Source: Lolium rigidum
Lineage: Eukaryota > Streptophyta > Magnoliopsida > Poales > Poaceae
Direction: 5' to 3'
DNA: 64,000 nt
NCBI RefSeq assembly: GCF_022539505.1
Contig: NC_061510.1
Coordinates: 397,216,249-397,280,248, forward strand
In this document: piece after piece, positions 35,277 to 48,053 of the stretch
Position numbering within the stretch: the first letter of the stretch is position 1
Layout of the letters: every line of letters begins with the position of its first letter
Program-made: the position numbers and the translations under genes
Notes under the pieces: model-generated
The model's input: the letters and a program-made list of their open reading frames with translations, nothing else
Database searches by the model: none
What the model was told of the DNA's origin: nothing

Positions 35277-36355
35277 TTAAAATAAATAGTAACATATTTG
35301 GTTTGAACACAAATCCAATAATAAGTCCATTGGATGTGTGCAGTGATCGATAAACAATATAAATAGAACATGACTCCAGTGAATAACATAAATGGGTCAG
35401 GTAGTAGTAACATTAAAAGAATTAGGTCTTTGCTTAATAAGCCACATTGACAAAACTTAAGAATACACCACTATCTGTGGTAATAAAATCGCAGCGTACA
35501 AGCCCCCGCGTCGCTCCTCCCCTGGGCGACACGGGCGGCGACACCAGCCTCCGGTAACCACCACTCCCCCTCCGCCCCCTCCTCCCCTGCCGTCGCCGGT
35601 GGTCTCCGCCGGGCAAAGCCCGCGCGGAGCGGCGGCGGCAGGACCTATTCTCTCCGGCCGGCGGAGGCTAGCTCGCGGATCGGGGGAACCGCGGCGGCAG
35701 GATGCGGTGTGCGACGGGCGCGGCGGCGTGCTGCTGGCTTCGGCCTGGTGGCTGTGCGGGTGTGGCGGCGCCGGGAGTGGTCGGGCTCGGCCGGGCCGGA
35801 TCTGGGCCTTGCGGGCCAGCTCGGGCGCGGGAGGTCTGGGCGTCGTGGCCGTGGTGGTGGCCGGCCGGCGAGGGCCCCTGGCCGTGGACGTGCTGGTTGC
35901 AGCGGCCGCTGGTTGGTGGGGTTGGTGGTGGTGTGCCGGGGCGGGGACCCCGGGCAGCGGCGGCGTCATGGTGGGCGAGGTGATCGACGGTGCTGGCGCG
36001 CATGATGGCGTGCTCCGGCTTCCCTGCCGGTGAAGGAAGCCTCGGCGGGAGGGTGCTTGCTCCGGGCGAAAGCTCTGCCCGACTTGGTCGGTGCCGACGA
36101 TGGCGACGCCTCAGGGCGTCGTTCCCCTTCTTGGAGGCATCGTCGTGGAGCTTCTACCTCTCCTGCCTTCGAGGATTCGTGCCCTCCGGGTGAAAACCCA
36201 AGCTCTTGCCTCGGCCGGAGCGGGCGACGACAGCGGACTCGTCGCTTCCCTTCTTGGAGGCGTTGTCTTTGGAGGGCGTGAACTTCACTCGGCGAGGGTG
36301 GTTCGTTTGCCGGACTGCGTTGCCTTACCGTCTGCGTTGGAGGATGCCGAGGCGG

Positions 36356-37867
36356 TGATGACCCACAAGTATAGGGGGTGTATCGTAGTATCTTCGATAA
36401 GTAAGAATGTCGATCCCAACGAGGAGCAGAAGGTGTTGGCAAACAGTTTCGATGAAGGTTTCACTGTAAATGCTCACGAGACAAGTATTCGGGGGTTTTG
36501 ATGTAACGGATGAAATAAGTACGAGTAAGTAAAATGCGAGAGAAATAATTGCAGCGAGTGGCCCAATCCTTTGTAGCACAAAGGACAAGCCGGTTTGTTT
36601 ACTTATAATGACCAAACGTTCTCGAGGACTCATGGGATTTTAGTCTAGTGCTTTCGCTACATACGGCTAAATAATCTTCATTGTTATGATAAGTGTTGTG
36701 TGGGTGAACCTATGCTAATGTACCGCCCTTCCTAGGACTAATACATACTTGTGATTATACCCCTTGCAAGCATCCGCAACTACAAGAAAGTAATTAAGAA
36801 TAAATCTAACCACAGCCTTAAACTCGAGATCCTGCGATCCCTCCCGCATCGATATACCAACGGGGGTTTAGGTTTACGTCACTCCGGCAACCCCGCAATT
36901 AGCAAACGAATACAAGATGCATTCCCCTAGGCCCATAAATGGTGAAGTGTCATGTAGTCGACGTTCACATGACACCACTAGAAGAATAACACCACAACTT
37001 AAATATCACACCATTGAATATTACTGAACCATAGTTCACTACTAACATTTAGACTTCACCCATGTCCTCAAGAACTAAACGAACTACTCACGAGACATCA
37101 TATGGAACATGATCAGAGGTGATATGATGATGAATAACAATCTGAACATAAACTTGGTTCAATGGTTTCACTCAATAGCATCAACAACAAGTATAGATCG
37201 ATACCGGGAGAGTTTCCCCTATCAAACAATCAAGATCAAACCCAAATTGCTACGGCGGTGACGGTGTCCAGCGGTGATGACGGCGGTGATGATGGTGGAG
37301 ATGATGATGATGGTGATGGTGATGATGTCCAGCTTGACGTCGGTGACGATGGCGTCGATTTCCCCTCCCGGAGGGAATTTCCCGGCGGATTCCTGCCCGC
37401 CGGAGAGCTCTTTTCTCTCCGGGTGTTCTCCGCCCCGCGAGGCGGCTGTAACTCTTCGTGAGGTACCCCTTCGGCTTAGGTTTTCGGGACGAAGGATTTC
37501 GCGAAGAAAAGGAGGCGAAAGGGGTCGTGGGCCCCCAGCACCACATGGCGGCGCGGCCGGGGCCCGGGCCGCGCCGCCCTATGGTGTGGGCCCACCTCGG
37601 CTCCTCCCTGGCTCCTCCTTCCGGCTTCCTCCGTCATCTTGAAAAATAGGATTTTTGGTATAATTTCCTTCCACGGGTGATCTTCCGAAATATTGCCTTC
37701 GACGGTGCTTTTTCCAGCGAGAATCCCGGCTCCGGTGCTTGATCCTCCAATAATGATGAAACATGCAAAATAGATGAAATAACATAAGTATTGTGTCCCA
37801 ATATGAAATATATCAATGAATAACAGCAAATTATGATATAAAATAGTGATGCAAATTGGACGTATCA
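36356..37867 (-). repeat. 3' LTR of the Athila element
   Basis: 1512 bp, same length as the 5' LTR. Differences from it are mostly C/T or G/A changes and single-base indels in homopolymers. It contains a 'gatgatggtg' microsatellite near 37280-37325. Confidence 0.95.
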
Positions 37868-37878
37868 ACTCCCCCAAG
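37868..37878 (-). promoter_or_regulatory. Athila polypurine tract
   Basis: Minus strand CTTGGGGGAGT directly before the 3' LTR. Confidence 0.85.
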
Positions 37879-39637
37879 CTTAGACTTCGCTTGTCCCCAA
37901 GCGAAGCCGAACTCGATAGACATGACCACATGTTTATGGAGTGAAGAGTCGATAAATAAAATACGGACAAGAAACATCATATTCATTCACACAGGACATT
38001 ATAGTAAACAACCTCTTATAACTCATATTGAAACAAGTATAAGGTAATCACAAGTAAAGGTGCATGAGAAATCATAATTGGTGATGGCAAACTCCGTTCC
38101 TGGTCAGAGAACAATTAATAGATTATATTTATTTATTGAGCAGCTCTCTCATGTTAAAGTTTATAATGCACAACTTGCATACTCAATCATAATGGTCTCT
38201 TCATAATCATTGATAACCTGCAAAGCTATATTCATTCAGATAAAACTTGTACTAAACAAGAAAGAATAAAAGACATGATGTAGCAAATCACAATATAATG
38301 GTTTGATCACAACTACTCAAATGCTTGCTTGAGATGGAGAGAAATAGGTTTACTCGACTCAACATAAAGTAAAAGACAGGCCCTTCGCAGAGGAAGCAGG
38401 GATTAAATCATGTGCTAGAGCTCTTTCAGTTTTGAAATCATATAGAGATAATAAAAGTAACATTTTGAGAGGTGTTTATTGTTGTCAACGACTGGTAGCG
38501 GGTACTCTAACCCCCTTGCCAGACAACCTCCTAAGAGCGGCTCCCATAATATTTTCATTTTGTGTGGCACTCCTTCCAACCTTTCTTTCACAAACCATGG
38601 CTAACCGAATCCTCGGGTGCCTGCCAACAATCTCATACCATGAAGGAGTGCCTTTTTATTTTAGCTTTATGATGATGATGACACTCCCCCCAACCTTTGC
38701 TTACACAAGCCATGGCTAACCGAATCCTTCGGGTGCCGTCCATCAATCGCATACCATGGAGGAGTGTCTATTTAGTTTAATTAATTTGGGACTGGGAATC
38801 CCATTGCCAGCTCTTTTTGCAAAATTATTGGATAAGCGGATGAAGCCACTAGTCCATTGGTGGAAATTGCCCAACAAGATTGAAAGATAAAACACCACAT
38901 ACTTCCTCATGAGCTATGAAACATTGACACAAATAAGAGATACTAAGTTTTGAATTGTTTAAAGGTAGCACATGAAGTATTTACTTGGAATGGCAGAAAA
39001 TACCATGTAATAGGTAGGTATGGTGGACACAAATAACATAGGTTTGGTTGAAGGTTTGGATGCACGAGAAATATTCCCTCTCAGTACAGGTCTTTGGTTA
39101 GCAAGGTTAATTAGCAAGCATAAGAGTCGAGGGAAACAAACAAATATACATATGATAGAACCAATCATGCATCTTCCTTGTAAGCACAAACAATTTTAAC
39201 TTCAGAATAATGAACTATGAGCTAACAAGAAAGACAACGAAACATCTACATGTATTTCTCTTCTCTATTTAAACCTCAAAGTGTTGTTGCTATTGACCAA
39301 TGCTAAGTTTGCCAAAACCAAATAGATTTATTCAATGCTCCCAAAGTGATACCAATACTAACAACAAGATGAATCATAGAAATTGCAAACTAAAATAAGA
39401 TGTGCAATATGTAAATGATAAGACTTCTCATTAATATTCCATATCGATAACTCACACCAAGGGATACATAGACAACTAAAGGAGAGATACTTCCAAACGC
39501 AACCCATCTTATACGATAACTTCCCTATTCATGATATGACACTACTTGACAATAAAAGTAAAAGGTAGTGATAATGTGATACCGCGGCACTCCCCAAGCT
39601 TGGAACAAACCAAGGGGATGCCAATACCGATGATGAA
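37879..39637. other. Athila internal non-coding region before the 3' LTR
   Basis: AT-rich, no coding signature on either strand. It includes two diverged copies of a ~130-bp piece with 'accatggctaaccgaatcc' (38597-38770). This is the position where some Athila elements carry an env-like frame; none is recognisable in this part. Confidence 0.5.
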
Positions 39638-40105
39638 TTACTCCTGAGGAGATGGTGGCGATGAATTCCTCCCGCGCTTCTTAATGAGCTCCTTCAACCT
39701 CAGTTTCTCAGCTTGACAATTCTGCACTAAGATTTGAAGAGATTCATTGTTATCCGAAATTGGCGATGACGACCTTGTGATGCGAATCGAGTGGTATTCA
39801 ATCAATCTTCGGAGACGGCAATTCTCCTCCTGGAGTATCTCCACTTCTCTTCTCAGAGCCCGATATTGATCACAGAACTCATCGGTGATCCGTAGAACTT
39901 CTTCCATCATGGGGAAGGAGTCGAGGCTAAGAGCGGGTGGTAAAGGTCCCTGCGAGGTTATGAGAAAAAGAACGTCGAGTGTCAACGGACCCCACCAAGA
40001 TTTGCTTGCTCCCTCCGGCTTGCTTGCTCTTGTCTTGATGGCACCTCCTTCACTTCTTCCTCCGAAAGCCCCTTGCCCTTGTTGTTGGAGGCCATGGTGC
40101 TTCTA
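39638..40105 (-). pseudogene. Extra ORF of the Athila element (coiled-coil protein), frameshifted
   Basis: Minus strand: a short N-terminal part starting MASNNKGKGLSEEEVKEV at about 40095, then, in a different frame from about 39949, LDSFPMMEEVLRITDEFCDQ followed by YRALRREVEILQEENCRLRRL, a clear heptad-like coiled coil, ending SPPSPQE at 39638. It lies downstream of integrase, the usual place for an additional ORF in Athila-type elements. No signal peptide or membrane segment is visible, so I do not call it env. Confidence 0.45.
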
Positions 40106-40446
40106 GGCCGAAAACGGATCCTGGCGGAAACAGCTCGAAACAAAACACGTCGAAAACACGATATACGGACCTCCGGGGGTCGGGGGATTATATAGCAAAA
40201 ATTTTCTCGACAAAAGGAAAGCACCGGATCGAACCGAGTCGGAAAGGGGCGATGGGGTGGCCAAACCCTAGGTCGGCGCGGGCCACGGCTAGGCCGCGCC
40301 GGCCTATGGTGCCACGCCCTCGTGCGTCCTTTCCACTCCGTTTCGAACTCGTAATTTCTCATATTTTCCAAAAACAGCGAAAATATTGTTCGGAAAGTAA
40401 ATTGCGTACTTTTCATTACCGATCTTGTTACCTATTCAAAGTCGAG

Positions 40447-43400
40447 TTACGGCGGACTGCCAATTTGTCCTTTGATGAAAGCTTCCGGTGTTTCCACTTG
40501 AATAATATCAACATCAACATTATAAGAATCACTCGAGATATAATGCTTGAGTCTTTGTCCATTCACCACTTGCGTAGCATTGCCTTGGAGAGAGCTAATC
40601 TTGATTGCTCCTGAGCGATACACCTCCTCGACAACATATGGTCCTTCCCATTTCGAGAGTAATTTCCCTGCAAAGAATCTGAGACGAGACCGATACAATA
40701 GGACCTTATCCCCAATATTAAACTCTCTTTTGATGATCCTTCTATCATGCCATTTTTTTAACTTTCTCTTTAAAGAGTTTAGCATTTTCATAAGCTTCAC
40801 TTCTCCATTCATCTAGAGAACTCAATTGTAGCAACCTCTTATCACCGGCAAGTTTAGGATCTTTATTTAATTCTCTAACAGCCCTATAAGCTTTGTGTTC
40901 TAGCTCTAAAGGTAAATGACAAGCTTTTCAGTAAACCATTTTATAAGGTGACATTCCCATGGGATTTTTATAAGCAGTTCTATAAGCCCACAGTGCATCC
41001 TTCAATTTACTAGCCCAATTCTTTCTAGTTTTATTAACAGTCTTTCCCAAAATAGATTTAATTTCTCTATTCGATAATTCTACTTGACCACTAGTTTGAG
41101 GATGATAAGCGGAAGCAATTCTATGATTAATACCATACCTAGCAAGAGTTTTCTAAAACCTCCATGAATAAAATGAGAGCCTCCATCGGTCATAATATAT
41201 CTAGGTACTCCAAATCTAGGAAAAATAATATCTAAAAGCATTTTTAAAGAGGTCTCACCATCGGCACTTTTTGTAGGTATGGCTTCTACCCATTTAGTAA
41301 CATAATCAACGACAACAAGTATATGCGTGTTACCTTCTGAAGAGGGAAAAGGTCCCATGAAGTCAAATCCCCAACAATCAAACGGTTCAATAACAAGAGT
41401 ATAATTCATAGGCATTTCATTGCGTCTGGAGATATTACCAACCCTTTGGCATTCATCACAAGATAGAATAAACTTTCTCGCATCCTTGAAGAGAGTTGGC
41501 CAATAAAAACCTGATTGTAGAACTTTTTGCGCGGTTCTTTCTCCGGCGTGATGTCCTCCATAAGCACTTCCATGACATTTACTCAATATCTCTTGTTGTT
41601 CATATTCGGGAACACATCTTCGCATAATACCATCCACTCCTTCTTTATATAAGTGTGGGTCATCCCAGAAATAATGCCTCAAATCATAAAAGAATTTCCT
41701 CCTTTCCTGAGCTGAAAAGGTTGGAGGCAAGTACTTGGAAACAATAAAGTTAGCATAATCAGCATACCAAGGACTGTCTCGCGAGCTCACCTTTATCACG
41801 GCCAATTGTTCATTTGGAAAACTATCATTAACAGGAACAGGATCATAAACAATATTTTCCAATCTAGACAAATTATCAGCAACGGGATTATCGGCACCTT
41901 TCCTATCTACAATATGTAAATCAAATTCTTGCAAAAGAAGTACCCATCTAATAAGCCTCGGCTTAGCATCTTTCTTTGTCATTAGGTATCTAATTGCAGC
42001 ATGATCAGTATGAATAGTAACTTTTGAATCAACAATATAAGATCTAAATTTATCACAAGCAAAGACTACGGCCAATAGTTCTTTTTCAGTTGTAGCATAA
42101 TTTCTTTGAGCAGCATCAAGAGTTTTACTAGCATAATGAATAACATTCAGTTTTTTATCTACTCGTTGTCCAAGAACAGCGCCTACAGCAAAATCACTAG
42201 CATCACACATAATTTCAAATGGTAAATTCCAATCAGGAGGTTCAACTATAGGAGCAGTTGTTAAGGCTTTCTTAAGAGTTTCGAAAGCTTCCTTACAATC
42301 ATCATCAAAAACAAATGGTACATCTTTTTGAAGAAGATTAGTAAGAGGCTTTGAAATCTTGGAGAAATCTTTAATAAACCTCCTATAAAACCCAGCATGA
42401 CCAAGAACACTACGAATACCTTTAACATCCCTCGGATAGGGCATCTTCTCAATTGCTTCAACTTTAGCTCTATCAACTTCAATACCTCTCTCGAAATTTT
42501 ATGTCCCAATACAATTCCTTCATTAACCATAAAGTGGCATTTCTCCCAATTAAGAACAAGGTTAGTTTCTTCACATCTCTGCAAAACTTTATCAAGGTTT
42601 CGCAAGCAACTATCAAAAGAATTCCCATAAACGGAAAAATCATCCATGAATACCTCTACAATACTTTCACAAAAACCATGAAAAATAGCAGACATGCATC
42701 TTTGAAAAGTAGCGAGGAGCATTACATAAACCAAAAGGCATACGTCTATAAGCATAAGTTCCATAGGGACAAGTAAAGGTGGTTTTCTCTTGATCTTTAG
42801 CTTTAACAACAATTTGTGAAAATCCAGAATAACCATCAAGAAAGCAAAAATGAGTATTTTTAGACAATCTTTCTAGCATTTGATCAATAAATGGTAAAGG
42901 GTAATGGTCTTTCTTAGTAACTTTATTAACTTTTCGAAAATCAATGCACATTCTATACCCTACAACCACTCTTTGAGGAATAAGCTCATCATTATCATTA
43001 GGCACAACAGTCATACCTCCTTTCTTGGGAACGCAATGTACAGGACTAACCCATCTACTATCGGCAATAGGATATATAATACCGGCTTCAAGAAGTCGTA
43101 ATACCTCATTCCTTACCACTTCCTTCATCTTCGGAATTAGACGACGGCGAGGTTCAACAACGGGCTTTGCATCATCTTCCATATTAATAGCATGTTGGCA
43201 AATAGATGGAGAAATCCCCTTCAAATCATCAAGAGTGTAGCCAATAGCTCCTCGGTGCTTCTTCAATATTTGCAATAATCTTTCTTCTTCAAACTCGTAA
43301 GCTTAGAACTAATAATAACAGGATATATTTTCTTATCATCAATATGAGCATATTTAAGATCATCGGGTAAAGGCTTTAAATCAAAAACAGGATCTTCCTT

Positions 43401-44096
43401 TGGTGGCGGTGTTGTACCCAAATCTTCCATCGGTAAATCATGCTTGAGAATAGGTTGGCGAAGAAAAATTTCCTCAAGTTCATCTCTTTCTTTCCTAAAA
43501 ATTTCGCTCTCACTATCCTCCAAATGTTGCTGCAAAGGATTGTTAGGAACAAGAACAATAGATGCACACTTGCTCCATTTTAAAATCATTACTAGGCAAA
43601 TCAGCTTTATAAGGAGTTTTAGTAAATTTAGAGAAGTTAAACTCATAAGATTCACCAGACAAATTTAGTCAAAATTTTCTCTTTCTTGCAATCTATAATA
43701 GCTCCACAAGTATTTAGAAAAGGTCTACCAAAAATAATAGGACAATAATCACTAGCGGCGAGAACCAAGTACCAAAAAGTCAGCAGGATATTTAATCTTA
43801 CCGCATAAAACTTCCACATCTCGGACAATACCAATTGGTGAAATAGTTTCTCTATTAGCCAGCTGAATAACCACATCAATATCTTCAAGTTCACAAGAAT
43901 CAATTTCGTGCATAATCTCCGTGTAAAGCTCATATGGAATAGCACTAACACTTGCACCAATATCACATAATCCATAATAGCAATGATCACCAATTTTAAC
44001 AGATAGCATAGGAACACTAGCTTGTTTGGGTTTATTAGGATGTGAAACAATATTAGAAGCATCTTCACGAGAAAATAATATGACCATCCTCGACAT
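40447..44096 (-). pseudogene. Athila pol remnant (protease, RT, RNase H, integrase)
   Basis: In order on the minus strand: protease segment 44096-43752 (YYGLCDIGASVSAIPYELY), RT 43275-42480 (VSPVHCVPKKGG, CIDFRKVNKVTKKDHYPLPF, then in a second frame VEVFMDDFSVYG), RNase H ([26 protein letters not shown]) and integrase ([13 protein letters not shown]; catalytic region FDFMGPF and MTDGGSHF; then in another frame [15 protein letters not shown]) with a C-terminal part ending near 40447 (NIGDKVLLYRSRLRF...KWEGPYVV). Visible breaks: frame changes near 42700, 42450 and 41160, and a stop in the C-terminal part near 40935. Inactive as it stands. Confidence 0.9.
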
Positions 44097-44113
44097 TTTC
44101 GGTCACAAGATCT

Positions 44114-45149
44114 TTAACTATTGCAACAACGAGGTTCAACTTTTATTTGTTCTTCGGGTTCTCTAGGTTTCTTTTCACTTTTATGAACCGCACTATTTAT
44201 AACAGAGTACTCTTTCATTTTAGCGGGAAAAGGAGTTTTTTCAATATAAGCTTCGGGAATAACATGATCGGCGGTTTCAATTACAACACACTTATTAATA
44301 GATGAATCTATTTTATCTTTATATGGTTCATGATACTTATCAAAATTCTTCTTAGGCAATTCATAATGAGAGGCAAAAGCTTTATAAAGATTTACAGACA
44401 ACTTGGGAATCAAGACCATATGTAGCACTCATATTACGAAATAAATCAGTATCCATAAAAGCTTCAATGCATTTATAATCATAAATTATACCGATTCTCT
44501 ATCCTTGTCGTTCTCCCAACCTTCGGTATTTTCTTGGATCCGATCAAGAAGGTCTCTTTTAAACTCTTCTTTGTTGCGTGTAAATGATCCAGAACAAGAA
44601 GTATCCGGCAAGGTCTTGTCTTGAAAAGAAAGTCTTGCATAGAAATTATCAATAATAACATTACCAGGAAGCTCATGAATGGGGCATTTGAGCATTAAAG
44701 ACTTCAATCTCCCCCAAGCTTGGGCAATACTCTCTCCATCATGAGGCCACAAATTATATATGCGATTCCGATCCTTATGAATTTCACTTGGAGGATAGAA
44801 CTTAGAATAAAACCGGGGCACAATATCATTCCATTCAAGAGAATCCCCATTATCCAGTAATTTATACCAATGCGCCGCCTTACCGGCCAGCGATAAAGAG
44901 AATAATTTCTTCCTCACTTCATCCATAGCAATACCTGCACATTTGAATAACCCGCATAATTCATGCAAAAACGAGTAAATGATCACCGGGGTGGACGGTT
45001 CCATCCCCTTCATAGCGGTTATCCATAACACGTTCAATAATTTTCATAGGTATTTTATATGGTATCACTTCCTCACCTGGCGCCTCATCTACTACCGTTG
45101 CAGTAGTAGTAGATTTCCCAAATAGAAATTGAAGAGAAGAGCTCTCCAT
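44114..45149 (-). pseudogene. Athila gag remnant
   Basis: Starts MESSSLQFLFGKS at 45149; frame changes near 44960 and 44490. It contains the retrotrans_gag-type region (FSLSLAGKAAHWYKLL, then IVPRFYSKFYPPSE, ESIAQAWGRLKSL and LPGNVIIDNFYARLS). The normal Athila gag would be continuous with protease downstream. Confidence 0.85.
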
Positions 45150-45233
45150 ATTGACTTATGGCAGCGGGCAGAAATAAAATCAGCACAACGATAAATGTTT
45201 TCCTTACCAATTCCACTTACCAATAGCGCTTCA

Positions 45234-45252
45234 CTCCCCGGCAACGGCGCCA
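45234..45252 (-). promoter_or_regulatory. Athila primer-binding site
   Basis: Minus strand TGGCGCCGTTGCCGGGGAG, eleven bases inside the 5' LTR, complementary to a tRNA 3' end of the Asp type as commonly reported for Athila elements. Confidence 0.85.
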
Positions 45253-45263
45253 GAAAATAGTCT

Positions 45264-46775
45264 TGATGACCCACAAGTATAGGGGGTGTATCGTAGTATC
45301 TTCGATAAGTAAGAATGTCGATCCCAACGAGGAGCAGAAGGTGTTGGCAAACAGTTTCGATGAAGGTTTCACTGTAAATGCTCACAGACAAGTATTCAGG
45401 GGGTTTTGATGTAACAGATGAAATAAGTACGAGTAAGTAAAATGCGAGAGAAATAATTGCAGCGAGTGGCCCAATCCTTTGTAGCACAAAGGACAAGCCG
45501 GTTTGTTTACTTATAATGACCAAACGTTCTCGAGGACTCATGGGATTTTAGTCTAGTGCTTTCGCTACATACGGCTAAATAATCTTCATTGTTATGATAA
45601 GTGTTGTGTGGGTGAACCTATGCTAATGTACCGCCCTTCCTAGGACTAATACATACTTGTGATTATACCCCTTGCAAGCATCCGCAACTACAAGAAAGTA
45701 ATTAAGAATAAATCTAACCACGGCCTTAAACTCTGAGATCCTGCGATCCCTCCTGCATCGATATACCAACGGGGGTTTAGGTTTCTGTCACTCCGGCAAC
45801 CCCGCAATTAGCAAACGAATACAAGATGCATTCCCCTAGGCCCATAAATGGTGAAGTGTCATGTAGTCGACGTTCACATGACACCACTAGAAGAATAACA
45901 CCACAACTTAAATATCACACCATTGAATATTACTCAACCATAGTTCACTACTAACATTTAGACTTCACCCATGTCCTCAAGAACTAAACGAACTACTCAC
46001 GAGACATCATATGGAACATGATCAGAGGTGATATGATGATGAATAACAATCTGAACATAAACTTGGTTCAATGGTTTCACTCAATAGCATCAACAACAAG
46101 TATAGATCGATACTGGGAGAGTTTCCCCTATCAAACAATCAAGATCAAACCCAAATTGCTACGGCGGTGACGGTGTCCAGCGGTGATGACGGCGGTGATG
46201 ATGGTGGAGATGATGATGATGGTGATGGTGATGATGTCCAGCTTGACGTCGGTGACGATGGCATCGATTTCCCCCTCCCGGAGGGAATTTCCCCGGCGGA
46301 TTCCTGCCCGCCGGAGAGCTCTTTTCTCTCTGGTGTTCTCCGCCCCGCGAGGCGGCTGTAACTCTTCGTGAGGTACCCCTTCTGGCTTAGGTTTTCGGGA
46401 CGAAGGATTTCGCGAAGAAAAGGAGGCGAAAGGGGTCGTGGGCCCCCCAGACCACATGGCGGCGCGGCCAGGGCCTGGGCCGCGCCGCCCTATGGTGTGG
46501 GCCCACCACGGCTCCTCCCGGCTCCTCCTTCGGCTTTCTCCGTCATCTTGAAAAATAGGATTTTTGGTATAATTTCCTTCCACAGGTGATCTTCCGAAAT
46601 ATTGCCTTCGACGGTGCTTTTCCAGCGAGAATCCCGGCTCCGGTGCTTGATCCTCCAATAATGATGAAACATGCAAAATAGATGAAATAACATAAGTATT
46701 GTGTCCCAATATGAAATATATCAATGAATAACAGCAAATTATGATATAAAATAGTGATGCAAATTGGACGTATCA
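45264..46775 (-). repeat. 5' LTR of the Athila element
   Basis: 1512 bp; holds the promoter of the element in minus orientation. The TSD GGCGG follows at 46776-46780. Confidence 0.95.
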
Positions 46776-47712
46776 GGCGGCGGCCTCGGGTAGGTGGCTG
46801 TGAGCCGGGGCGGCGGCCCCGGAAGGCGGTGCGGCAGCATCTCTATGGTGCAGGGATGCGGCTTGTCACGGCTTGGGTGGCGACCCTGGCTGTGTGGGCG
46901 GTGGGGCAGTCGGCTCGGTCGGACGCGTCCTAGAGGGGACGGTCGGACGTTATGTCGGGGCGGCGACCCCGAATGAGTTGGTGTGATGCCCGTGGTCTGC
47001 GACCTTTTGCCCTGTGCAGCTTGGGTTGCGGGTGGACGGTTCGTGCGGCGTCGCAGCTCGAGAGCGAGCGGTGGTACGTCGGGGCGGCGGCCCCGGAAGG
47101 TGGTGGTCTTGGTGGACGCGCAGGGTGCGACGGAGCAGCGGTATGTCGGAGCAGCGGCTCCGAATGTTCGTCATCTTCGAGGGTGCTTGACCTTGGGTCG
47201 CTTGGGGGATAAGGTGACTCTCGGCGGTGGGCTTGGGCGGCAACGACAATGGCGTTGAGCATGGTTTGGTTGTTGCAAGACCGTGTTCGTCGGCTCCGTC
47301 CTGGCGTGTCCGAATGTCTTCAGGTTGGCCTCCTCTTACTGTGAAGTCGAAGCTGCCTTTGGGTGGTGTACGATGACCTTCGAGGAGCGGTTCGACGGTG
47401 AAGGTCCTCTTCGGTGCAGGTCTTGTGCATCTCCTCTCCGCGGCTCGTCGTCAGAATCGGAGCTACCGGCCTTTTCTTGGGGAGCCATCTGTTTGGCATA
47501 GACCAACTTGAGCTTCGCGTTTGTGTAGCTTTTGTGGGTAGCCAGGGTGGCTCGGTGTGCCTTCGCGGCGTCGTGTGGGTGGGTGTGGGCTTGGCCCTGT
47601 CTTTGTAGGTTTTTGCCCAGTTTTCTCCTAAAAACCGGACACCTTCTACTTAATTAATGGATGAGGCAAAGCTTTTGCCTCCGTTTAAAAAAAAAAAACA
47701 TTGACAAAACTT

Positions 47713-48053
47713 GATACAACTGGAAGAATCAGTGAACAAAAAATTCATATCAAATAATTATTAAAGTTTCTTCTACATACTACACATACCCAAAATGTCG
47801 CACTATTATATATCGGATCGGATTGAGAATATTGCATTTCATAATGGAGAAAGTAATTATGAGGCACACATATGAGCTCAAAGTAATTGGGAAATTCTTA
47901 CTCTTTATTTGGCCTAACTCTCCATTAAAAACATTTATTTTGCTGCTTCATTCGAAAGATCGTACAGTATACATCTTTAGGTCTTACTCAACTAAACTTT
48001 GCTTGAAGTTTGAAACTCAAGCACGGCATAAAAAGAGTGCAAGTTTATGTAAA
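47713..48053. repeat. Duplicated tail/head block, copy C
   Basis: Continues the host block after the LINE target duplication ('gatacaactggaagaatcagtg') up to the small Helitron. Nearly identical to 57465-57808; its first part also matches 17310-17567. Confidence 0.9.

Larger units (their letters stand above)
36356..46775 (-). mobile_element. Athila-lineage gypsy LTR retrotransposon, 10.4 kb
   Basis: LTRs of 1512 bp at both ends (TGATGACC...CGTATCA), TSD GGCGG at 36351-36355 and 46776-46780. The primer site TGGCGCCGTTGCCGGGGAG resembles tRNA-Asp, as usual for Athila; the purine tract CTTGGGGGAGT abuts the 3' LTR. The internal minus strand gives gag, protease, RT, RNase H and integrase in gypsy order, then a long non-coding or extra-ORF stretch before the 3' LTR. 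The LTRs differ at roughly two dozen places, so it is older than the copia element at 8.7-13.9 kb. The coding region has several frameshifts. Confidence 0.95.
35459..47697 (+). mobile_element. LINE-derived retroposon (about 1.8 kb) split by an Athila element
   Basis: A 15-bp target duplication ACATTGACAAAACTT lies at 35444-35458 and 47698-47712. The 3' end has the grass LINE tail (taattaatgg, gaggcaaagc, gcctccgttt) followed by about a dozen A. The LINE-type sequence itself is 35459-36355 plus 46781-47697 and is GC-rich with a recurrent 'cggggcggc.gccccg' motif. No endonuclease or reverse transcriptase frame is visible, so it is a non-autonomous derivative. The gypsy element 36356-46775 lies inside. 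Confidence 0.8.

Noticed and set aside
35599..36033. ORFs in the GC-rich LINE 5' part
   Set aside because: Several frames are open on both strands; no ORF1 or endonuclease motif, and the region is Gly/Arg/Ala-rich by composition.
39950..39995. Intron joining the two parts of the Athila extra ORF
   Set aside because: GT and AG are present, but the gap is only 46 nt, too short for a normal plant intron; a frameshift is more likely.
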